Positions 51,316-63,441 of a stretch of DNA of 64,000 nt are shown here, in pieces. The DNA lies in NCBI GenBank assembly GCA_030248195.1, contig JASAND010030884.1:1-64000 (forward strand), in the 5' to 3' direction. A program made the position numbers and the translations under genes. Source of the DNA: Trissonchulus latispiculum. Taxonomy: Eukaryota > Nematoda > Enoplea > Enoplida > Ironidae. Every line of letters begins with the position of its first letter. Position 1 is the first letter of the stretch. The notes under the pieces are model-generated. The model made no database searches. It had not been told where the DNA came from and saw nothing but the letters and a program-made list of their open reading frames with translations.

Positions 51316-51592
51316 TTAATTTTAACGCTTGAGATAGGACTATGTAGGAATTTAATAACCGAATTTGAAAAATGTCTGTTCCGACGGGTATAAAAGCTAT
51401 CCACTATTTATGTTTTTGGTTTGGTGGGTCATGATTTCTCAAACATAATTAAATATCTTATCAGATTACTGTAGACGTTTTCATTAATCTTTTGTTATCC
51501 TTTGTTCCAGCCAATCAACTAAGACATTGGCTTGATTTGATTGGAGAGCACAAAAGTACAAACTAAAATCTTCAACATTGTTGAATATTCTC

Positions 51593-51720
51593 AAAGCACA
51601 CCAAACGCACAAAAGCACAAAACACAAAGCACTGTGCTTTCTCGCGATCGTGAACTATCAAAGCACAAAGCACAAAGCACTGAAGCACAAAAGCACAAAG
51701 CACAAAGGACAAAGCACTCC
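51593..51720 (+). repeat. AAAGCACA-type short tandem repeat
   Basis: Repeated AAAGCACA / AAAAGCACA words, about 12 copies in ~130 bp, interrupted by CTTTCTCGCGATCGTGAACT near 51635-51657. A CGTGAACC-like word follows at 51722. The open frame over it is a by-product. Confidence 0.75.
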
Positions 51721-52702
51721 ATCGTGAACCGGGCTTAATGCACTTGATCCATTATAAAACTCAACATTAGATTCTTATACTTTTCATGCAATCTCAGCTT
51801 CTTTTTTAGCCGCAGGGGGCTTAAGCACAAATTAATCTTGTTCATTAATTCAAATTGCACAAGTCGTGTTTTCTATATATTTCTTAAATTTTAAAACCAT
51901 TTCCGAAGAATTTGTAACGGAAGGGGCTTCTGTCTCATAAATTTGCTTCTTTGCAAGCTGCCTCCGACAATAGACCGCTGACTGCCAATTTGATAAATAA
52001 TGACGTTATATGCAAATTAGCCTTTCACACTTAAACACAAGTCTGATTGCTTAGCCGATCAAGAACAGTTGTATGTTTACGCGTAACGGAATTTACTCGG
52101 TCCTTGTAAGATGACCTGTAGTGTTATGCACGCTGCAAATTGTCCGCTCCGGAGTTTAGAAGAAAATGCATAAAGGTAGCAAGTTGCAGTTGAATGAAAT
52201 TTACGTTTTCGATAGAGGCTACGTCCTTCCTTCTCCAGCTCCGCTCCTAGGTTCGCATGGGTGTACGCTTGCAGCAATAGTCGTTATTGGCATTTAATTT
52301 CATTTGAATTTGAATGTTGAATACAACTTTCAGATATCAAAGTTAGATCTCTCTGACAAAAAAGAGAAATGTGTTTACAAACAGTACTGAAATAGCGTAT
52401 GCCAATTGCGAATATTTGTATATTGTACCTCTAATAAATTATATGGTAAATGTTTGTCAGCTTCTAATTCCGATTGAAATTCGAATCTCGCACACATATC
52501 CATGTTATGTTCCTTTAATTTCTCAAGTCAAGGAAAATTAAAATTCAGAAGAAACTTTCCTGTTGCATCCGTGGATTATTTGCCTTCCTGTTGCCACTTA
52601 CTTTTGTGGATTATTTAGTTTTTCTGCAGGATGTGGGCGCGCTCGAACTTTGTGTAGATAATTTTACAACAAATCCTAGAACGAATTGCTAATACCATTG
52701 CC
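51721..52702. other. Non-coding spacer
   Basis: About 1 kb of AT-rich sequence without recognisable genes or repeats. The minus-strand frame at 52077-52277 has no motif I can name. Confidence 0.4.
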
Positions 52703-53129
52703 CCGTTGCGGAATATTGCCCTTTTTGGGGGCCAACTTGTTCAAAATTACTTCCAGATCTTACGGACAATATTGGTTTATTTATACTCAATCGATAAACA
52801 CTCTTATTGCACATTTTATCAATGCCTATTAGCAAGATTTTATTGCTTTAAGCTAGAGATTTGGCCAAAAAATGATTTTGGCAAACCAGCGATTATTTCT
52901 CAAAACTAGCACGCGGATTCGAACGATTTTTGGCAGGATGCAAATTCACACCATTGCGAAGGGTCTTTTTTCTTCGTTTCGGCTAAAACTTTTCCAGTCT
53001 CGAGAAAATTCAGTGCAAATTTGGGAAATTTAGTGTCTCTGTCCATTTTGCGAATTTTCTGAATCGTTAAGTGACACGGAGCCAAATCTAACAAGTTGTC
53101 CCCGAAAAGGGGCAATATTCCTTAGCGGA
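52703..53129. mobile_element. MITE-like inverted repeat, ~427 bp
   Basis: The left end (GCGGAATATTGCCC, then TTTTTGGGGGCCAACTTGTT) is matched in inverse at the right end (AACAAGTTGTCCCCGAAAAG, then GGGCAATATTCCTTAGCGG). TIRs are about 32 bp with a few mismatches. The interior is AT-rich and non-coding. TSD unclear. Confidence 0.6.
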
Positions 53130-54410
53130 CCTGTAAGAATTCTAGGTAGTTAATGATCAAAAAAGTATCAATATATATTACATGTTTCTGGTTTTATACA
53201 AATTCAAATTAGCAAAGAATACTATACAGTTTGCTGTTTGTCTTCGTCATTCTCTGGTTAGCTGACAGTTGAGCTCTGAATTAACGTTATTACTTCAGTT
53301 TGAAAGGTCTATTAAGATAAAGCAACCTTATATTTTAAACTGAAGCTCGTAGAAAAATATATACAAAGTACAAGATTTCATGAGCTCTGGAAAATTGTGG
53401 ACTTTCATGAGATCACGACTTTAGGTGTAATTGATTGAAACGCATAAAAGGAGAGCTGTAGGATTGAATTTCAGGGAAATTTTTATGTGCCTGTGTGGAG
53501 CTCCTAAGCTCCACTTACGCACGCAAAAATATGCAATCGTGTACATTGCTGACTGTTGTCAACTGCGAGAACACTGCAAATTCTGCCGCTTATATAGGCC
53601 ATTACCTAAATTGCATAAACGAATTTCCGCAAAAAGTGTCCTATACTAGGCCTGTGTTGAAGATAGGGCTTCGGTGGACTGCAATTGAGAAAACACACGC
53701 AAAACATAGGAAAATCTCACTTTATACATTCCTGCTCTAGCAGGAATAAAAAAGTCTTGAGAAATGGATGCTCAAAAATTTTCGGTCTACGCTTAGCCCT
53801 ATTGTCAGAACATGTTAGTTACTTTGTAGCTAATTTTGCTAGTTTCGTAAGCTCAAGTGTAGGTACAGATCATAAGCTTTAAAACTATGTATAAAGGTCT
53901 TTCCAACTCCCAAAATAGCCAAAGTATAGCATTTGAAAGATTCACCACAAAGGCACTGCACAAAAAGATACCACTAGCTTAAGTTCTTTCGTTCATGTCA
54001 CAGCTTGCCTCTCATTCTTTAAAGACATCGTTTGCAGTTGGAGTTCAAAAGTGGGTTCCACTTTTTCGTCCTGATAAAAGGAAACTTTCGCCTTTTGTAT
54101 TAAAACAGTTTCTATTTGGGGAAAGCGCTCAAGTGGGGAATTAATTTGTCGTCTTATTCTGTGTGTAGCGATCAGTTGACAATGCATAAAACTAAGATTA
54201 GGTTAGGTTATGTTTGTTCAAAACTGAGTTTGGTGTATAGACGTGATTGTACAAGCTGATCAGTAAACATAGTGTTGTCAAGTCATCGATAGCGTTGTTG
54301 CGATGCCTTTGTATTGTGAGTCTCTGCCAATGATCGAATAACCTTCTGGTTGCACTGGATATAGTCCTTTCAGTACTGTTCAGCTTCGCTTTTAGAATTT
54401 TGGCAATGCG
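53130..54410. other. Non-coding spacer
   Basis: No gene recognised. Overlapping short frames near 53431-53882 contain many Cys but no identifiable domain. A small hairpin, ATTCCTGCTCTAGCAGGAAT, lies near 53728. Confidence 0.4.
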
Positions 54411-54413
54411 GGG

Positions 54414-54701
54414 TCATTCTCTGAGCTGAAGCAATATTTTTATTTGGAATTGTGCAGATGTCAGCCATTTGAATATATGAATTTTCTGTATCAACCAACT
54501 CAAACTTCTCGCAAAACCAACATACGCAAGAGGCTTTCGAGACATCGCATCAGCGCTGCCATGCATCAGCCCTGGTCGTGCTGCAATGTCAAAAGTATAC
54601 TGGCCAAGCTGTTCCTGCCACCCTGCCAATATACCGCCCGCATCTTTAAAATTTCTCAGCCACATCAGAGTGGTATGATCTTTAATTCTGTGTAATGTCA
54701 A
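54414..54701 (-). pseudogene. Ty3/gypsy RNase H fragment
   Basis: Minus-strand fragment of the RT-RNase H end of a gypsy polyprotein: DHTTLMWLRNFKDAGGILAG, then WQEQLGQYTFDI and RPGLMHGSADAMSRKP, the usual end of the RNase H region. The upstream part is not recognisable and the downstream frame loses similarity, so this is a short relic. Confidence 0.75.
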
Positions 54702-55040
54702 AGTTCGTAGTAGTCGGGTTTCCAGCGGAAACGTGGACAGACGCTAGTGTATTGCACGGTTAAAACCGGAGATTGTGTCATGGAGATTGGAAGGAAATGG
54801 GACTTCTACCGCTCTTTTCTGGGTAACCCTAAAACTTTTCTGACGGTCGCCTGTGCAGCCAAACACCTTGGCCTGTCAGACGTGGAGTGTGGTGGAAACA
54901 GCACCTTGGCTCAGTTTTAACCCATTTGAATAAGCTTCTTGGCCTGTGTGCCTGCTTGTGTACCGGATAGAATGTTGGTGACTCATTGGGACTTGACTGT
55001 AACTGCATGGTATTGGTTTGTTTGTGCTTATGACTTGATG
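54702..55040. other. Non-coding spacer
   Basis: No gene recognised between the RNase H relic and the inverted-repeat element at 55041. Confidence 0.35.
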
Positions 55041-55620
55041 ACCATAGCTGGGGCCTCCAAATTAAATTCAAATTTTTAATGACTTCATTGCGCAATGACT
55101 GTGACGTTTCCAATTTGAAGTCTAAATAGAGGTCAAATGGTGGTCAACTCTAATACAGTTTAAATGCAAATAAAGGGGGCCTCATCAGTGAAAAAGGGAT
55201 AAAACTTGAAAAGTGAAAGCGTAAACTAAAGTTTACATTATTAATTAATGTAAACTAGTTAAAATTATTTCATTATTTCTAAATTTTTATGTTCCCTTAA
55301 CAATGATTTTGACACACAACAGAATCAATATCCAAGGAAATAAGCTTTCCATTAATTAGAGCTTTTATGTTTTATCAGTTAAAGTTTCACTTTAGATGAA
55401 AAGTCAGTTGTTTCACAACATTGCAATTTATAATCTCTATATATTCACCAATGGGACCCCGATTTTTTGCACTGTAAACTGTATCAGCGTTGACCACCGT
55501 TTGCCCTCCTATTAAACTTCAAATTGGAATCGGCACAGCACGGTGCGCAATAAAGTAATTATGACTTGGACTTAATTTGGGGATGCTTTAATTACGGATA
55601 TATTAATCCCCAGCTATGGT
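55041..55620. mobile_element. Foldback MITE, 580 bp, with ~150-bp arms
   Basis: The left arm starts ACCATAGCTGGGG and contains CCAATTTGAAGTCTAAATAG and GGTGGTCAACTCTAATACAG. The right arm carries the inverse of each (CTGTATCAGCGTTGACCACC, CTATTAAACTTCAAATTGG) and ends CCCCAGCTATGGT. The loop is AT-rich. TA dinucleotides sit within both ends, consistent with but not proof of a TA target. Confidence 0.78.
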
Positions 55621-55804
55621 TATCCAGCCTTGCGGGACATCTGCAGTTGCCTTTCTGTGTAGCTTGTAGCACTACTACAATTCCAAGGCATTCACTATCT
55701 GCAAAATCGAAGCCTTAGGCTTATGCTTAGAGTATATTTATTTAGCAACGCAGAGACAGGTAAACCACACATCCACAATGACATAACAGTCATGTATTCC
55801 CAAT

Positions 55805-55810
55805 TTTATT
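55805..55810 (-). terminator. Poly(A) signal of the secreted-peptide gene
   Basis: AATAAA on the minus strand (TTTATT on the plus strand), 29 nt after the stop codon of the gene at 55839-56060. Confidence 0.65.
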
Positions 55811-55838
55811 TCTCTACAACAATCCAATTTTTTGTTGC

Positions 55839-56060
55839 TCATCCCAGTGAGTTGATTCCCGGAAAACCGTTCCGCATAAGCAGATCCCTGATTCTTGGAA
55901 GATTCTTCTTCACCACGAAAGCAATGCGCAAAAGCTGGGTGTCAGTTTTCTCCAAATCACCAGTGTATTCCTTCAAGCTAAGGTTGGGCATGTTCTCAAC
56001 ACGTGCAGAAGCAATTTCCATGCAGCAAACAAGTAGAACACACAAACTGATATACTTCAT
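55839..56060 (-). CDS. Small secreted peptide precursor (73 aa), candidate amidated peptide
   Basis: Single-exon frame. Residues 1-19 form a signal peptide (MKYISLCVLLVCCMEIASA). A ~33-residue acidic-to-neutral spacer follows (VENMPNLSLKEYTGDLEKTD), then VVKK, and a final 21-residue block starting NLPRIRD and ending PGINSLG. Lys-Lys is a classic prohormone-convertase site, and a terminal Gly before the stop is the usual amide donor, so the mature product could be a ~20-residue amidated peptide secreted to the outside or into haemolymph. This is inference; no known family was recognised. A frameshifted paralogue at 30819-31044 shares the start context TAAGCATG, signal peptide type and C-terminal block, showing that the frame is genuinely conserved. 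AATAAA lies 29 nt downstream. No TATA box is evident. Confidence 0.72.
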   Translation of the reverse strand: MKYISLCVLLVCCMEIASARVENMPNLSLKEYTGDLEKTDTQLLRIAFVVKKNLPRIRDLLMRNGFPGINSLG

Positions 56061-56287
56061 GCTTACTGTATAGCAAGTAGTTTAGATCTAAGGACAAGTC
56101 TGCCTCACACCGTGTACCTGACTTGGGCCATTGTTGCACTTAGACTTCAGGTTGCTGTCAATTGAGTGTCATTTTCACTACTACGTATAATTCTGGAGAT
56201 CCTGACAGTGGCAGTTTTAGGAATTTGACACTTGCCTTCGATCCGATTCCAACTGAATCCAGTTTTGAACTGGAAAGAATTGATCTT

Positions 56288-56374
56288 ATGACAAAAATAC
56301 TACTGGCAATCCATTTTTGTGCGGTGCTGGAGACGTTTGCTTTAGCTGTAAATTATGAAAGCATTATGGATTAA
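56288..56374 (+). CDS. Possible signal-peptide exon or micro-ORF (28 aa)
   Basis: MTKILLAIHFCAVLETFALA is a plausible signal peptide and is followed by only eight residues before TAA. It lies about 230 bp from, and divergent to, the secreted-peptide gene. A weak donor (GCTGTAAAT) sits right after the hydrophobic core, so it could be the first exon of another secreted product or a decayed copy. No downstream partner exon was found. Confidence 0.25.
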   Translation: MTKILLAIHFCAVLETFALAVNYESIMD

Positions 56375-57482
<1,108 letters not shown>

Positions 57483-58699
57483 TTAAAGGGGGTCCATGTT
57501 TGGCCATTTTTTCGACCACCGCCGATTTGGCTAAGTCTTACATATCTTATGGTTTGAGCGGATATTTTAACGAGTTTTGAAATTAAAGTCGTATCTCTTA
57601 TGCTTGCTGAGTAATGTAGCCTCAAAGTTGGGGTGTGCAAGTGTTAAACATAGGAAATAGAAAAGTAATGATTTTATTCTTGCGCCAAAGAATGGTCAAG
57701 AATCTGTATATATAATTTTGAATTTAAATTGCAGCTATGACCATGAACTACGATATCTTAAAAGTTGAATTTTTTTAGGCCTCTAAAAAATTTTAAAAAA
57801 TTATTTGAAGTAGATAGTGGAAAATCGTCAAAATCCTACGTTTCTTTTGGATGAAAAGTAGGATCGTCGAAAAGAGTGGCATATTGCTCTAATATAATGC
57901 CAAGGCTAAATAAAAATAAATAAAACTTCTAATGCCAAGGTTCCGTAGTATGTAAATAGGCGGTTCCAGTGATACCAATTGTTTCTTTGTTACTCTCACC
58001 AGTTTCGCGATTTTTTGGCGAAAAATAAGAATATTCAGCAAAATTTTTATGTGCTGTTTTTTCGAAAATTTTACTATATTACTACATCAGGATCGTCCAA
58101 AACTGCCTCTTTTGCATTTCAGCTTGTGTATTCATGCCTTTGGATTTGTTTGTTGCATGAATTATGCTGACAGCTACGTTCAGTGTTTCTGTCTGATTCC
58201 GCATTCCAGAAAACAGCGATTTTCTAATTTTTTTCAAAATATGGCATATTATAAAACAATCGAAATCTCTCAGTGCAGGGATGAATTCTTCTCATAGAAC
58301 CATAGCTCGGAAATGCTTCCATTTTAAGTTAACCACTGTTAAATATTTCAAGACATCAGTGGTGCCAGTGGTCCTGTTTCCCAAAAAACCCGTTAACAAA
58401 GCTTCTGATTAAGCTCAAGCGGTCTGAAACGGCATCAAAATGGTTTTATTAATAACATGTAGACAAAAACGACTAAATCAGGTGAAACAGTTGACGTTAA
58501 TATGCGAAAACTTGCTTGAGTTTGCAGAACCCTCGTCTTCCCTGATATTAAAATTGTACTCAGTGAATGGCTCGTAACTTACAGAGAACGGAACGAAACA
58601 ACTCAAAACTTAAACTTGACATGTACGGCATATGTTTCTAGATATGTGAAAATGTGCGAAATCCGTGATAAAAATTTTTTCACGATGGACCCCCCTTAA
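57483..58699. mobile_element. TTAA-flanked non-autonomous element, copy 2 (1.2 kb)
   Basis: Starts TTAAAGGGGGTCCATG and ends GATGGACCCCCCTTAA, giving inverted ends of about 13 bp with TTAA on both sides. It is colinear with 26767-27917 throughout and with 60307-60540 over the first ~230 bp. No ORF of note is present. Confidence 0.75.
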
Positions 58700-59647
58700 A
58701 CCTTCTCGCAGGGAAGACGTAAAAATATGAGCCAGTAATTTGCATGTAAATTTCAAGCATATACGAAAATTTAGACCATCTGGCACGGATAATGAGAGTC
58801 GTTAAATCTTAAATAGTATGGTGTAGAAAAGCATAAACTTGTTCATTAGCATGTACAATTTTTTGGGCAAAATCAGTAATTTTCATTTGTTCGTCTTGCG
58901 AGACGTGGAATCCCTGTTCCACAGCGCTCACTTTTGCATCCAGTTTTCCTAGAGCTAGATGATAATAGTTAGACAAACCATGCACTCTTGCTATTAGGAA
59001 TAACATCTATGTCCAAGGCTCCAGGGGCACTATCAAGGCCAGATCCTCCGTTTTCAGTTATATGATACCTATACCAGCGGGAGCAGAACCGCCCCCCAAC
59101 GTGGCAAAACAATGAAAATTGAAAATGGCTATATTTTGTTTCTATTCCTACATAACGTCTGTACCAGCTTTCTTAGTTCGTTCTGTGAACTCACCACAAA
59201 CATAAACCTAGTTTGCCGATTCAAATTAAACTAAACAGCTGTGAATACATCCTCCATGTAGTTTGGCAGATGCAACAACTAATCGATTTGTGTCACACAG
59301 TTTAGGAATCGCCCATCTTGCTGGTAACGTAATTTTGTGTGTGTGAATAGAAACTGATAAAAATTAGCAGTATAACCTTCAAATTCTGTTTGTTATTTTA
59401 CAATCTAGGAGGGAAAGGGACATCAGGAATCGGCATTCCTTAGCGGTAGAATGTGTCACACACACATCTGTCCCTGGCTATTATTCTACATCTACAACTG
59501 TCTGTACTTCGTGCTCGCAGAAGATGACTTGAGTTGGTTCAATTACAATTAGCTGTAGAAATGGTGACAAAGGTCCACACCAGTTGCCAATGTTAAGGAT
59601 AAGACTGACGCTCTTGTGGGTGAGACTAAAGCAAGATACGAGATAAT
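58700..59647. other. Spacer with one coding-like fragment
   Basis: Mostly non-coding. A minus-strand stretch at 58809-59006 reads GLSNYYHLALGKLDAKVSAV, then VSQDEQMKITDFAQKIVHAN and QVYAFLHHTI before a stop; this looks protein-like and helical. A second open piece in another frame lies just upstream (about 59000-59055, ALDIDVIPNSKSAWFV). I do not recognise the family; it could be an exon relic. Confidence 0.35.
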
Positions 59648-59772
59648 AGACGAAAGAAAGAAAGTTGTCACTACAGTACCACAGACCCGAAAAATTCGGG
59701 CCTGAGGTGGGGGATCGAACCCACAACCTTCGATTAACTAGACCGACGCTCTACCGATTGAGCCACCCAGGC
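59648..59772 (-). mobile_element. SINE with tRNA-Thr(AGT)-like head, minus strand
   Basis: On the minus strand 59772-59700 folds as a tRNA: acceptor GCCTGGG/CTCAGGC, D arm GCTC/GAGC, anticodon stem TCGGT/ATCGA with loop CTAGTTA (anticodon AGT), and T arm GTGGG/CCCAC around TTCGATC. The same post-tRNA block as in the copy at 23814 follows (CCCGAATTTTTCGGG), then CTTTCTTTCTTTC. This copy keeps a better acceptor stem. It could still be read as a tRNA gene, but the shared 3' block argues for a SINE. Confidence 0.78.
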
Positions 59773-59922
59773 ACAATCGAAGCAAGCTTAAGTTTGAATT
59801 CGTTAATTAATTAACAAATTAATTAATTAATTAAGTTAAAGCAAACAGAATGCTGGTCCAAAGAAACGCACTCGAACAGAGTGCAAGGGGTGTCGTTTAC
59901 CACGAGCTGATTACTACTTTAA

Positions 59923-60306
59923 GATCCTAGGGGGGTTTACACTATCAAACTTTCTTCTAACTTTGTCAGATGTAAATTTTCTTCAAACAAAAGTCAGTCG
60001 AAATTCTTGCGTGTAAACGACTAACTGACTCAGCTCTGACAATGACATTTTTGTTGGGCTAAAATGGAAATTCCGTCTGATATCAGACGAAACTGACCAG
60101 TCATATTGCTTGATTTTGAAAAGAGCTGGTGTGAAGCAACAGAAGCTGAATTTCATTGGACACTGGCATTATCAGTAGAAACTCCATGCTTGTTTGATGG
60201 ACAATGTAAACTACAAGTTGATTACAAAATGTTTGCTCTGACATTTTGTTCCATCTGACAAAATCAGAAGAAAGTCTGATAGTGTAATGTAAACTGTAAA
60301 CCAGGC
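59923..60306. mobile_element. MITE with TTTACACTATCA-type TIRs, TTAA on both sides
   Basis: The left part (GGTTTACACTATCAAACTTT, then CTTCTAACTTTGTCAGATG) is matched in inverse on the right (CATCTGACAAAATCAGAAGA, then AAGTCTGATAGTGTAATG and TGTAAACC). TTAA occurs at 59919-59922 and 60307-60310. The right TTAA is also the left border of TTAA-element copy 3, so one inserted into the edge of the other or both share a target. The interior is non-coding. Confidence 0.65.
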
Positions 60307-60540
60307 TTAAGGGGGGTCCATTTTTGGCCGATTTTTCGACCATCTCAGATTTTGCTCATTTTCACATTTTGTAGTCCCTAGTCGACATGGTATATTTTAA
60401 GGAGTTTATAAAATTTAAGTCGGATCTCCTATGGTTGAAGAGATATTTCAGCTCAAAGTGGAGGTCGTCATGTGTTAAACACTTAAACATAGGAAACCGA
60501 AAAGTGGTGATTTTTTCCGTGCGCCAGAGAAATCTCGCCA
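60307..60540. mobile_element. TTAA-flanked non-autonomous element, copy 3 (truncated)
   Basis: Starts TTAAGGGGGGTCCAT and matches copies 1 and 2 through GTTAAACA...CATAGGAAACCG and GCGCCAGAGAAATCTCG. Similarity then fades near 60540 and no right end is found. Confidence 0.65.
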
Positions 60541-60897
60541 ACGACAAAACGGATCAGTTCAACGCCCATTTTATGCTATACAGACGATCTCGAATTTCTA
60601 CAGTCTGCAGAAATACATCTCTATTTTCTCTCATGCATTTTTAAAATATTTATGGTCAATGTTGTTCTATTTAATGTGCAGCAAATATAGAGAAAAGCTA
60701 GCTGTTTTGCTATTGGTTTGATTCCGTACAATCGTTGACTACGCTCAAATCAAATAAATTGACTATGCATGTTAAAGTTAATGGTAGCTTGCTGTGTGGT
60801 AACAAGATATTTTGATTGTGGTATGTATGCCGACAAAAATCTCATGAGCAGCTCTTACGCTCCTACTATTAGAAAGTTTTGATTTATAATTTAAGGC

Positions 60898-61015
60898 ATG
60901 CACGTGATATTGTTTGTTGTCCTGTCGGTGTCAGTGGCTCTTGTGGACATGACTGATCCTATGGCGTTTGCTTATCTCTACGGCGGCAAACCAGATCCCC
61001 TCAAGGATGTATACG
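60898..61015 (+). CDS. Secreted vWA-domain protein, exon 1 (signal peptide)
   Basis: From the ATG at 60898 the frame gives MHVILFVVLSVSVALVDM, a signal peptide, followed by TDPMAFAYLYGGKPDPLKDV. It ends in phase 1 at 61015 before GTATAC, a valid though not strong donor. Joined to exon 2 at 61434, the codon G|AA keeps the frame open. A TATA-like TTTATAATTTA lies about 18-10 nt upstream of the ATG, rather close for a TATA box. Confidence 0.65.
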
Positions 61016-61433
61016 GTATACTACAATTAGTTACGATACACTTACATTATACACTGCTGGTGCATGGAAATCAATGATATTGGTGCCGTTGATTCCATTT
61101 CATGGAATTTCATGAAAAATGTCACAAAAATGGAAACAGCTAGGAACTCAAATTTGTGCCAAAAATATTAAAAATTAAGAGTCGTTGCTAGAGTTGGCTC
61201 TTATACAACAATAATGTTTCTACTTTGCAGTACCGTAATAAGTGGGCTGTTTTTTGGAAGTACCAGTTCTGGCTTTCTGGCAAACATTTAGCTTGTCACC
61301 CGTTTGGCAGCTAGCTGTAAATGTAAGCTAAAGTGATACTCCCGCTAAATCATGTATATATTATCCTTATACAAGACCAAAATTTATATTTCGATTGATT
61401 CTATGATTAATACGCATTATGTAACTATTGCAG

Positions 61434-61613
61434 AAATATTCCGTGTTTACTGTGACAAGGAGCAGGATTGTTCCCCTTGCTACAAGACCAAGGATACCAA
61501 CAAGAAGCCACCATTTCATCCTGTTGTCTATGCAGTCACTAAAATTTGTCCTATCGATGACAACATTCCACTCGTCAGATCTGTCAACATTTGTGGCATT
61601 TACTGTGGAGTCC
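61434..61613 (+). CDS. Secreted vWA-domain protein, exon 2 (Cys-rich)
   Basis: Bounded by CTATTGCAG on the left and CCGTAAGTT on the right (consensus sites). It enters in phase 1 and leaves in phase 1. It encodes 60 residues with seven cysteines: FRVYCDKEQDCSPCYKTKD, then ...AVTKICPIDD... and VNICGIYCGV. The pattern suggests a disulfide-bonded extracellular module ahead of the vWA domain; I do not recognise it as a named domain. Confidence 0.75.
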
Positions 61614-61848
61614 GTAAGTTAGACCAAACATTGGCCTGGTGATCAGAAAATACCGTACTTACCTTTAAGAAAGTTTTGCAGATTTATATACAATAGGAAA
61701 TGTTTTTGATAATGGAAATTTGAAACAGACCAATCATCAATAAACAAGCAAACACCGAATCTAAATAATCATTTAGACGTGAAGGAACTTTTTTGAGCTG
61801 GAACATGAAAGCGCAAAAACCTTATTTGAATTTTGTTGGACACAATGC

Positions 61849-62875
61849 CATGGGTGTAATCCGGTAGTGATGTGGATCGGATCGGATCGACCGATTCGGG
61901 GTCGGATCGGATCGGATCGACGAATTTTCGGATCGGATCGGCCGGATCGGATCGGCTTGATTTTTCCGGATCTGCCGTCTGCCGACAGCCGTGAATTTGG
62001 GAATCGAGTGCATTTTGGGAAATGATTGTATTAAATGTGTTCAGATTGTCAAGAGCTTTTAAATGATAGCCATATGGTGAGCATTAAATATTTACATTTT
62101 GAAAACCCGAAACTTGGGTGTTCTTTAGCTGAAAGGTTGCAAGTGCAACAATATGACGCGGAACCAGATCTATTTGATCTCGAAAAAAAGCTAAATCTTC
62201 AATATGCATAAATCTTAGCAAACCTTTGTATATTTTAGATTTTCCGAACATAACACCATTTTATATAATAAAATTATATAATATAATAAATATAATATAT
62301 CATATTATATATATTATATAATATAAGTTCCGTATAGTTTCCATGTCTCCATTTCCGAACGATGTTAAAACATGTACATTGCTTGATAATAAATACGACC
62401 AAAGTGTTTGTTTGAAACCAAACCAAGCACCCTAGTTTCTTCATTTTTATCTTATCCTTGTATAATTCTCATTTCTCACTGTTTTGTGTAGTTCTCACTA
62501 GATCTTAAACACCCAAAACAAAACAAATCGTTAGAATTATTATTCAATATGATTCAGGTGAGAAGTGTGATGAAGAGTTTTGCAAAATAAGGGGAACTCG
62601 GAAAATATGGCAATTTAAGTGTCTACAATTGAAAATTAACATTATGGTCGGATCGGATCGGTCTGATCCGGGGCTGGATCGGATCGGATCGGATCGCCGG
62701 CCATTTGCCGGATCGGATCTGTAGTTAATTTTGGCTGCCGATCCGATCCGATCTGATCACTAGTATCCGGAGATGGCATGGTTCAGGAAATGGGAAGCCT
62801 CATTTTTGGGAGCCAAAAATCCTAATTTTTACTTATTTTGGCCCCTTCCTTTTCAAGATGCTGGATACGCCTCTG
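61849..62875. mobile_element. Decayed GGCGTATCCAG-type MITE, host of a nested MITE
   Basis: Left end CATGGGTGTAATCCGG; right end GCTGGATACGCCTCTG, related to the MITE at 2586-2727. It is split by the element at 61865-62762. Its non-nested part is ~120 bp including CCCCTTCCTTTTCAAGATGC. Confidence 0.5.
61865..62762. mobile_element. hAT-type MITE, 898 bp, built of GGATC repeats at both ends
   Basis: The left end TAGTGATGTGGATCGGATCG and right end CCGATCCGATCTGATCACTA are inverted. Both subterminal regions are arrays of GGATC (about 61872-61975 and 62645-62755), which in part also pair with each other. The flanks are GTAATCCGG on the left and GTATCCGG on the right, an 8-bp target duplication with one inserted A on the left. 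The interior contains AT-rich sequence (62260-62330). It lies in intron 2 of the vWA gene. Confidence 0.75.
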
Positions 62876-63441
62876 CAATAAATTTTATTTGCTCTTGTCT
62901 AAGGTGCTGTAATGGTACATTCAAGTCTTCATTTCGAGACGTCCGAAAAACTCTTCATCTTGCATCTTGCATACATGTTTTGGTGTCACGGGGCAGTAGT
63001 TGTACTGTCCTTTTTCCCCATCATGGGCACGAGTGTATTTTGTTTTGTGAATGTCAGTTTGTACGTTAGTTTTAACTTGACCTAAAGATAATAAAAACAT
63101 GCAAATTAATTTAGCCAACTTTCAAGGTAGGGAATCCCCTTCCATTGATTCCGAAGAAAATTTCTAAATTGGACATAGATCTAAAAACAATGATTCACTA
63201 AGGTAGAGATTGGCTATCGAGGGATGTGTGGAAAATCATTTTGCGCAAGCTTGTGTTTTACATTTGAAGGCTTAAAATTAGGCTATCGTTGAATGAACGC
63301 CGTTTTGTTTAAACTTTTTAAATTTTAAAGATTCTTCAGGAAGTTCGCAATCTTTACTCCGTTTTCGAATTTTCATACCGCCCGGATTGAATATTTATAA
63401 GTATGCAAACCGGATTTAGAGTTCAACACTGCTTGTTTCAG
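62876..63441 (+). other. Remainder of intron 2 of the vWA gene
   Basis: AT-rich, non-coding. Frames on both strands at 62773-63118 are not supported by splice sites or motifs. Confidence 0.5.
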
